Below, piece by piece: positions 32,255 to 35,585 of a stretch of 35,585 nt of DNA; the stretch's first letter is position 1, and each line of letters opens with the position of its first letter. Source of the DNA: Gemmatales bacterium (GTDB lineage Bacteria > Planctomycetota > Planctomycetia > Gemmatales > HRBIN36); contig JANWWR010000119.1 of the NCBI GenBank assembly GCA_025055835.1, positions 1 through 35,585 on the forward strand, in the 5' to 3' direction. Position numbers and translations under genes: made by a program. The notes under the pieces are model-generated. The model was given only the letters and a program-made list of their open reading frames with translations, was not told the DNA's origin and did not search any database.

Positions 32255-32584
32255 TCACAGCAAACGGGCCTCGTGCAGAAACGCCAGCACCAGCACCGAA
32301 ACCGCCCAGAAGGTGACGACGAAGCTGGTAGCGTCGGCGGCTACGATCCACAGCGGGCGGTTCATGCCCAGACTCTGAAACACGCCGCCGACTCGTCGCC
32401 ATTGCACGTGCAGGATCAGGCCTAACATCAACAGATACGGCTCCAGCACAAGCCGCAACGCCGCGTTGGCCGGGGCTACGAACACCGCGATGCACGTCTG
32501 GGCCACGGCGTACAACACCACCACGGGAACGCTGAACGCGGCCAGCAGATACGTCTGCCGCAAGAGGACACTCGGATCGGTCAT
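32255..32584 (-). CDS. Small membrane protein of unknown function in the sulfur-carrier operon
   Basis: It has 109 residues with three or four hydrophobic helices: about 12-34 (YLLAAFSVPVVVLYAVAQTC), 43-60 (LRLVLEPYLLMLGLILHV) and 77-104 (LWIVAADATSFVVTFWAVSVLV). I recognise no family and see no catalytic or metal motif, only one Cys (in AQTCIAV). The gene is 43 bases after the threonine-synthase-like stop and 46 bases before the carrier start, on the same strand, so it is very probably in the operon. The hydrophobic pattern and operon place support it as real, and an overlapping plus-strand frame is less likely. A transport or membrane-anchoring role is a guess only. Confidence 0.65.
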   Translation of the reverse strand: MTDPSVLLRQTYLLAAFSVPVVVLYAVAQTCIAVFVAPANAALRLVLEPYLLMLGLILHVQWRRVGGVFQSLGMNRPLWIVAADATSFVVTFWAVSVLVLAFLHEARLL

Positions 32585-32627
32585 GGCGTCTCATCCCACA
32601 TCCGACGGGCGATCACCTATCATATGA

Positions 32628-33914
32628 CTAGACGCCTGCCGGTTGCAGTTCCTCGGCGGCCTGCCGGACAAGTACGCCATCTTCCGTCACTAGCGGATCG
32701 AATTCCTCCAGGCTCGGATTGATAATTGCCGGAGCTTCGAGGAGATCGGCCACGGCATCCTGGGTCTTCAGGCCATTGCCGGTGATGCAGACGACCACCT
32801 CGTCATCGCGTCCAATGCGGCCTTGTTCAATCAGTTTGATGGTGGCGGCCAGCGTCACACCGCCCGCAGTTTCCGCGAAGATGCCCGTGGTGCGGGCCAG
32901 CAGCGTCATGGCCTCGGCAATCTCGCTGTCTGACGCTTCTTCGCCCCAGCCGCCGGAATCCCGAATGACCTTGGCGGCGAAGTACCCGTCCGCCGGGTCG
33001 CCGATGGCCAGCGACTTCGCAATCGTGTTCGGCTTCTTGACTGGGCGATGCGTCTCCCAGTGGTTCTTGATGGCTGTGACAATCGGCGAACAGCCTGCCG
33101 CCTGTGCCCCGTGAATCCGCCACGACGTCGCCTCAACCAGGCCCAGCAGGCTCAGTTCTTGAAACGCCTTGGCGATCTTGCCGATCAGGCTTCCCCCGGC
33201 CATCGGGCAGACGACATGCTGCGGCAACCGCCAGCCGAGCTGCTCTGCGATTTCGTAGCCCATCGTCTTCGAGCCTTCCGCGTAGAACGGCCGAAGATTG
33301 ATGTTGACGAAGCCCCAGCCGTACTTGAACGCAATCTGCGTGCACAGCCGATTGACCTGGTCGTAAGTGCCCCGGACGCCGACTAGTCGTGCTCCGTACA
33401 CGCTGGTGCCAAGAATCTTGGCCCGTTCCAGGTCAGCGGGCACGAGGATGTAGGCGGCCAGGCCGGAGGCGGCGGCGTTGGCGGCGACGCTGTTGGCCAG
33501 GTTGCCCGTGGAGGCGCAGCCGACCGTGCGGAAGCCGAACTCCCGGGCCTTGCTCAGGGCCACGGCCACCACGCGATCCTTGAATGACAGCGTGGGGAAG
33601 TTCACCGCATCGTTCTTGATCCACAGGGACCGCACGCCCAGTTCTCGAGCCAGGCGCGGAGCCGGGACCAGCGGCGTACCGCCGACTTGTAACCCGACCG
33701 TGGGTTCGCCGTCGAGCGGCAGCAGTTCACGGAACTTCCACATCGTCCCGGGGCGAGCGGCCAATTTGTCCCGGGAAATCAGCGGTCGGATGGACTCGTA
33801 ATCGTAATCCACCTCCAGCGGCCCGAAATCCTCCGTGCAGAAGTTCAGAGGCTGGACCGGATACGCCTTGCCGCACAACCGGCACTTCAGGCCGCGCACT
33901 AGGCTATTGAACAC
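32628..33914 (-). CDS. thrC: Threonine synthase-family PLP enzyme, possibly a homocysteine synthase
   Basis: It has 428 residues from GTG 33914, with AAGGGAG (33921-33927) six bases before it. The N-terminal ribbon LKCRLCGKAYPVQPLNFCTEDFGPLEVDYD is the zinc-ribbon start of one threonine-synthase class, but the fourth ligand position (usually C-x-x-C-F-G-P-L-E-V) is Asp. PLP Lys112 is in FPTLSFKDRVVAVAL, and ASTGNLANSVAANAAASG and MAGGSLIGKI bind substrate and cofactor phosphates. The family releases phosphate from O-phosphohomoserine to give threonine. Here the gene is preceded by a SAM-I riboswitch and followed by a sulfur carrier and its activating enzyme. This suggests it may instead attach sulfur to the same substrate, giving homocysteine. 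Plain threonine synthase remains possible. Confidence 0.88.
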   Translation of the reverse strand: MFNSLVRGLKCRLCGKAYPVQPLNFCTEDFGPLEVDYDYESIRPLISRDKLAARPGTMWKFRELLPLDGEPTVGLQVGGTPLVPAPRLARELGVRSLWIKNDAVNFPTLSFKDRVVAVALSKAREFGFRTVGCASTGNLANSVAANAAASGLAAYILVPADLERAKILGTSVYGARLVGVRGTYDQVNRLCTQIAFKYGWGFVNINLRPFYAEGSKTMGYEIAEQLGWRLPQHVVCPMAGGSLIGKIAKAFQELSLLGLVEATSWRIHGAQAAGCSPIVTAIKNHWETHRPVKKPNTIAKSLAIGDPADGYFAAKVIRDSGGWGEEASDSEIAEAMTLLARTTGIFAETAGGVTLAATIKLIEQGRIGRDDEVVVCITGNGLKTQDAVADLLEAPAIINPSLEEFDPLVTEDGVLVRQAAEELQPAGV

Positions 33915-33920
33915 AAAACG

Positions 33921-33969
33921 CTCCCTTCACTCCTGGACTGCTTCGGAGAACAGGCATTAATCCAGAGAG
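33921..33969 (-). promoter_or_regulatory. Riboswitch expression platform next to the thrC ribosome site
   Basis: In the RNA, CTCTCTGGA (33961-33969) can pair with TCCAGGAG (33929-33936) as an eight-pair stem with one bulge. The loop is further closed by CTG/CAG. This stem ends two bases before the AAGGGAG ribosome site (33921-33927). Alternatively, ATCCAGAG of the aptamer 5' strand (34105-34112) is exactly complementary to 33960-33967. The two pairings exclude each other. With SAM bound the aptamer keeps its strand, the hairpin forms and translation should fall. No T-run follows, so translational rather than transcriptional control is likely. Confidence 0.6.
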
Positions 33970-34007
33970 GATGCGAGAGCGAAGCGCAACGATGGGATCG
34001 CCTGGCA

Positions 34008-34116
34008 TCTTATCTCTCCCGGCAAGCCGGGCGGGAGTTAGCACCTGACATCGACCGGGCGGCCGACCGGTTGCTGTGGCTTCATCGGGCCCGTCCCTCA
34101 GCCACTCTGGATAAGA
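34008..34116 (-). ncRNA. SAM-I (S-box) riboswitch aptamer upstream of the thrC-like gene
   Basis: On the minus strand the 109 bases show the S-box core in order. P1 is TCTTATC (34110-34116) pairing perfectly with GATAAGA (34008-34014). CAGAGTGG comes next, then GAGGGAC (34093-34099), GATGAAGCC (34079-34087) and CAGCAACC. P3 has an ACCGG/CCGGT stem. The near-invariant AGGTGCTAACTCC is at 34034-34046. P4 has a CTCCCG/CGGGAG stem. The match to the consensus GAGGGA...GATGAAGCC...GCAACC...AGGTGCTAA-TCC is strong. SAM-I aptamers bind S-adenosylmethionine and usually turn off methionine or SAM synthesis and transport genes. The 3' end is 93 bases from the GTG of the PLP enzyme. Confidence 0.93.
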
Positions 34117-34159
34117 CCAGTTCTGCTTGTCAATGTCGCTGAGAGCGACTATGGATGCG

Positions 34160-34188
34160 ATTGTAGAACACCGCAGTAGGCGTGGCAA
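34160..34188 (-). promoter_or_regulatory. Promoter of the S-box operon
   Basis: Read on the minus strand, TTGCCA (34183-34188) is followed after exactly 17 bases by TACAAT (34160-34165), a good housekeeping-type pair. It would start the transcript about 35-40 bases before the aptamer P1 strand, the right geometry for a riboswitch leader. Confidence 0.65.
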
Positions 34189-34292
34189 CCGGAGCGATGC
34201 GCGAATCTCGAAGTTTTCTTTGATCGGCCGGTACGCGAAACCATTCGGAGCAGGGGCAATCAGAGATTTGGTAGAGCAGTCGGCCCGACCGC

Positions 34293-34321
34293 TTGACCAA
34301 CAGGCCGGTCAACGCTAGATC
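34293..34321 (+). promoter_or_regulatory. Promoter of tRNA-Glu
   Basis: TTGACC (34293-34298), a 17-base spacer, then TAGATC (34316-34321). The expected start lies about 25 bases before the tRNA 5' end. A GC-rich stem ACCCC...GGGGT lies in this short leader and could be part of the precursor. Confidence 0.55.
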
Positions 34322-34353
34322 AACACCACCCCTCCGCGGACGGCGGGGTGGGT

Positions 34354-34426
34354 GGCCCCGTCGTCTAGAGGCCTAGGACACGGCCCTTTCAAGGCCGCGA
34401 CACGGGTTCGAATCCCGTCGGGGTCA
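34354..34426 (+). tRNA. tRNA-Glu (anticodon UUC)
   Basis: It has 73 bases with a full cloverleaf. The acceptor stem GGCCCCG pairs with CGGGGTC (one G-U), and the discriminator base is A. The D arm has GTCT...GGAC. The anticodon stem CGGCC/GGCCG has loop CTTTCAA, so the anticodon is TTC, reading Glu codons GAA and GAG. The T arm is ACGGG-TTCGAAT-CCCGT. The CCA end is not encoded (TTCC follows). An integrase gene begins 110 bases downstream and faces the tRNA, so the tRNA 3' end is a likely integration target. Confidence 0.97.
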
Positions 34427-34536
34427 TTCCCTGCTTGTACACTATTCCCTTCCCTTCCAGAACCTGCGGTTTTCTGCGGGAAACTCTCAACCACGCCTGA
34501 ACCAACGTTCCCTACGCTGCGACATAAAACGGCTTC

Positions 34537-35585
34537 CTATTGCAGCGCTTTTGCAGCGCTGCGTGGCTTGTACACCTCCCGTCCAGCTTCCCCGGGTTTC
34601 AAGCCTGCGCCGAGGTCCTCCGGCGTCACGGTCAGGTAGTGCCGACCCGCCACGGCCACGGTATGCCCGGCCCAATGGGCTACCAGGTGTACAGGATGCT
34701 GCTTGGCCCAGTCCGTCACGCAACTGGAACGCAGCACCCGGAAGGGCCGATGCCAGAATACTCCCGCCTGACGCATGAGCTTGTAAACTTGGGTCCGGAC
34801 GTTGCAACTGGCCCAGTTAGCCGCCTTGGCCCGATACTCGGGCAGATTGACGACGTACTCGGCCCCTTCCTCGGCTAGCTCGAAAGCCTCGGCCAGAATC
34901 CCGGCCAACGGGTCAAAGATCGGCACGGTTCTCCAGGGCTTGCCAGCCGAGGCCGTCTTCGGGGAAGTCACGGTCATGCGTCGCTCCGGGAGGTTCACGT
35001 CGGCCCAGCGGAGCAGCAACGCCTCGGACGGGCAGCGTAACGCAGCGAACCTGGCCAGGCCGATCAGCACCTTCCACGCAGGCGGGCAGACTTCCAGGAG
35101 CTTTCCCACGTCCTCCGCCGAGGCATAGTCCCGACTAAGGCCCGGGCCTTCGCGGAAGGCGTACTTGAGAGCTTCGAAGGGATTGCGCAGAAGGATTCCA
35201 TCCCGGACGGCAATGGCAAACAGTTGCCGGGCAAAACGTAGTATCCGGCCCACGGTCGGAGGAGCCAGGCCCTCGGCCAAGAGGGCATCCCGCATCGCCT
35301 CGGCGTCTCGGAGGCCCACGTCAGTCACGGGCCGGTTGCCGAAGTGGGCGGTCAGGCGGTCGGCCCAGTAGCCGCGAATCTGCTTCGTGGACGGCTTCAC
35401 GTCGGCCCGGCTGAGGTAACGTTGGGCCAGGTCGGAGACAGTCGGGGCTTGAGCCGCTTCGTCCGTCAGACCCAGCTTGGCCAGCTTCGTCCGCAACTCC
35501 GCAGAGATAGTGCCAAGCCAAGCCGCAGTCGCCGACGGCGGAGCTGAGAGGTCTTGGCGTCCGGGTCGAAGAACACGTGATGCAC
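34537..35585 (-). CDS. Tyrosine recombinase/integrase (5' end beyond the window)
   Basis: About 320 residues are certain from a TTG at 35496, but the frame stays open to the window edge (ATAAWLGTISAELRTKLAKLGL fits a real N-terminal part), so the gene probably starts outside. A SAM-like core-binding domain (TVSDLAQRYLSR...ADRLTAHFGNRPVTDV) precedes the catalytic domain. The first catalytic Arg is in FAALRCPSEALLLRW, the H-x-x-R box reads HRPFRVLRSS, HWAGHT carries the next His, and the nucleophile Tyr is in GRHYL. The enzyme integrates or excises DNA by site-specific recombination. It converges on tRNA-Glu, a classic arrangement for an integrative element using the tRNA 3' end. The C-terminus contains a repeated TTGCAGCGCT-type sequence near 34540-34561. 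Confidence 0.9.
   Translation of the reverse strand, partial: ASRVLRPGRQDLSAPPSATAAWLGTISAELRTKLAKLGLTDEAAQAPTVSDLAQRYLSRADVKPSTKQIRGYWADRLTAHFGNRPVTDVGLRDAEAMRDALLAEGLAPPTVGRILRFARQLFAIAVRDGILLRNPFEALKYAFREGPGLSRDYASAEDVGKLLEVCPPAWKVLIGLARFAALRCPSEALLLRWADVNLPERRMTVTSPKTASAGKPWRTVPIFDPLAGILAEAFELAEEGAEYVVNLPEYRAKAANWASCNVRTQVYKLMRQAGVFWHRPFRVLRSSCVTDWAKQHPVHLVAHWAGHTVAVAGRHYLTVTPEDLGAGLKPGEAGREVYKPRSAAKALQ

Larger units (their letters stand above)
33915..34353. other. Intergenic region: S-box leader, two divergent promoters and tRNA leader
   Basis: No protein gene is supported in these 439 bases. From left to right it holds the ribosome site and switch hairpin (33921-33969), a linker, the SAM-I aptamer (34008-34116), a small palindrome GTCGCT-GAG-AGCGAC (34135-34149), the minus-strand promoter (34160-34188), about 100 bases with nothing recognised, the plus-strand tRNA promoter (34293-34321), and a GC-rich stem (ACCCC/GGGGT) just before the tRNA. 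Confidence 0.7.

Noticed and set aside
33904..34188. Minus-strand frame of 94 codons upstream of the thrC-like gene
   Set aside because: It runs through the SAM-I aptamer and expression platform, whose conserved RNA elements explain the sequence. The protein is unlike anything known.
34127..34318. Plus-strand frame of 63 codons before the tRNA
   Set aside because: No ribosome site or homology, and it covers promoter elements for both the S-box operon and the tRNA.
34352..34639. Plus-strand frame of 95 codons starting at the tRNA
   Set aside because: It overlaps tRNA-Glu and the end of the integrase gene. It is a chance frame.
1..35585. CRISPR array, insertion sequence or rRNA
   Set aside because: I saw no regularly spaced repeats, no transposase frames and no rRNA sequence anywhere in the window.

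Overview
The window looks like chromosomal DNA from a GC-rich planctomycete, probably of the Gemmata/Thermogemmata side. The evidence is a MoxR-DUF58-VWA gene set with very large membrane VWA proteins, an MqnD enzyme of the futalosine menaquinone route, a secreted thioredoxin-like protein with a C-terminal Cys-Gly-Ile-Lys tail, a bacterial type III polyketide synthase, and an integrase with an Arg-Cys-Pro-Ser-Glu catalytic box of a type common in that phylum. The assignment is by family resemblance, not by a marker gene. Coding density is high, and many genes overlap or lie within 50 bases of each other.

Layout. At 1-230 is the start of a HAD phosphatase gene (minus). At 393-4989 (plus) is a tight run: rdgB, aguB, aguA, hemH and a diacylglycerol-kinase-like gene (nucleotide-pool cleaning, agmatine to putrescine, haem, lipid phosphorylation). 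At 5002-6654 (minus) are a short-chain dehydrogenase and an alpha/beta hydrolase. At 6747-9880 (plus) are purN, a type III polyketide synthase and a membrane metallophosphoesterase. At 9871-19927 (minus) is a seven-gene run: PHP phosphoesterase, MqnD, NHL lipoprotein, a 1076-residue VWA membrane protein, MoxR ATPase, DUF58 protein and a 773-residue VWA membrane protein. At 20143-22669 (plus) are an enolase-superfamily enzyme, a secreted thioredoxin-like protein and a small cytochrome c'-like protein. NrnA (minus) converges on these. At 23839-27002 (plus) are a gamma carbonic anhydrase, a degenerate M24 peptidase-like protein, a HAD phosphatase and ScpB. At 26999-33914 (minus, read from the far end) are a threonine-synthase-family enzyme, a small membrane protein, a MoaD/ThiS-type sulfur carrier, a ThiF/MoeB-type activating enzyme, an S9 peptidase and a Ppx/GppA phosphatase. 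The right end has tRNA-Glu(UUC) and a tyrosine recombinase running off the window, probably the edge of an integrated element.

The most interesting locus is 30827-34188 (minus). A promoter, a SAM-I (S-box) riboswitch aptamer and a recognisable expression platform precede a gene that would normally be called threonine synthase. Downstream lie a sulfur carrier ending exactly in Gly-Gly and its adenylating enzyme. SAM control makes little sense for threonine synthesis but good sense for methionine. I infer that this PLP enzyme uses O-phosphohomoserine and a protein thiocarboxylate to make homocysteine, so the locus would be a SAM-regulated, carrier-protein-dependent methionine operon.

Other points of note are a probable one-base frameshift at the 5' end of the gamma carbonic anhydrase gene, an M24 protein that has lost its metal ligands, and terminator-like hairpins at 22151-22187 and 22700-22733, the second inside the 3' end of nrnA.
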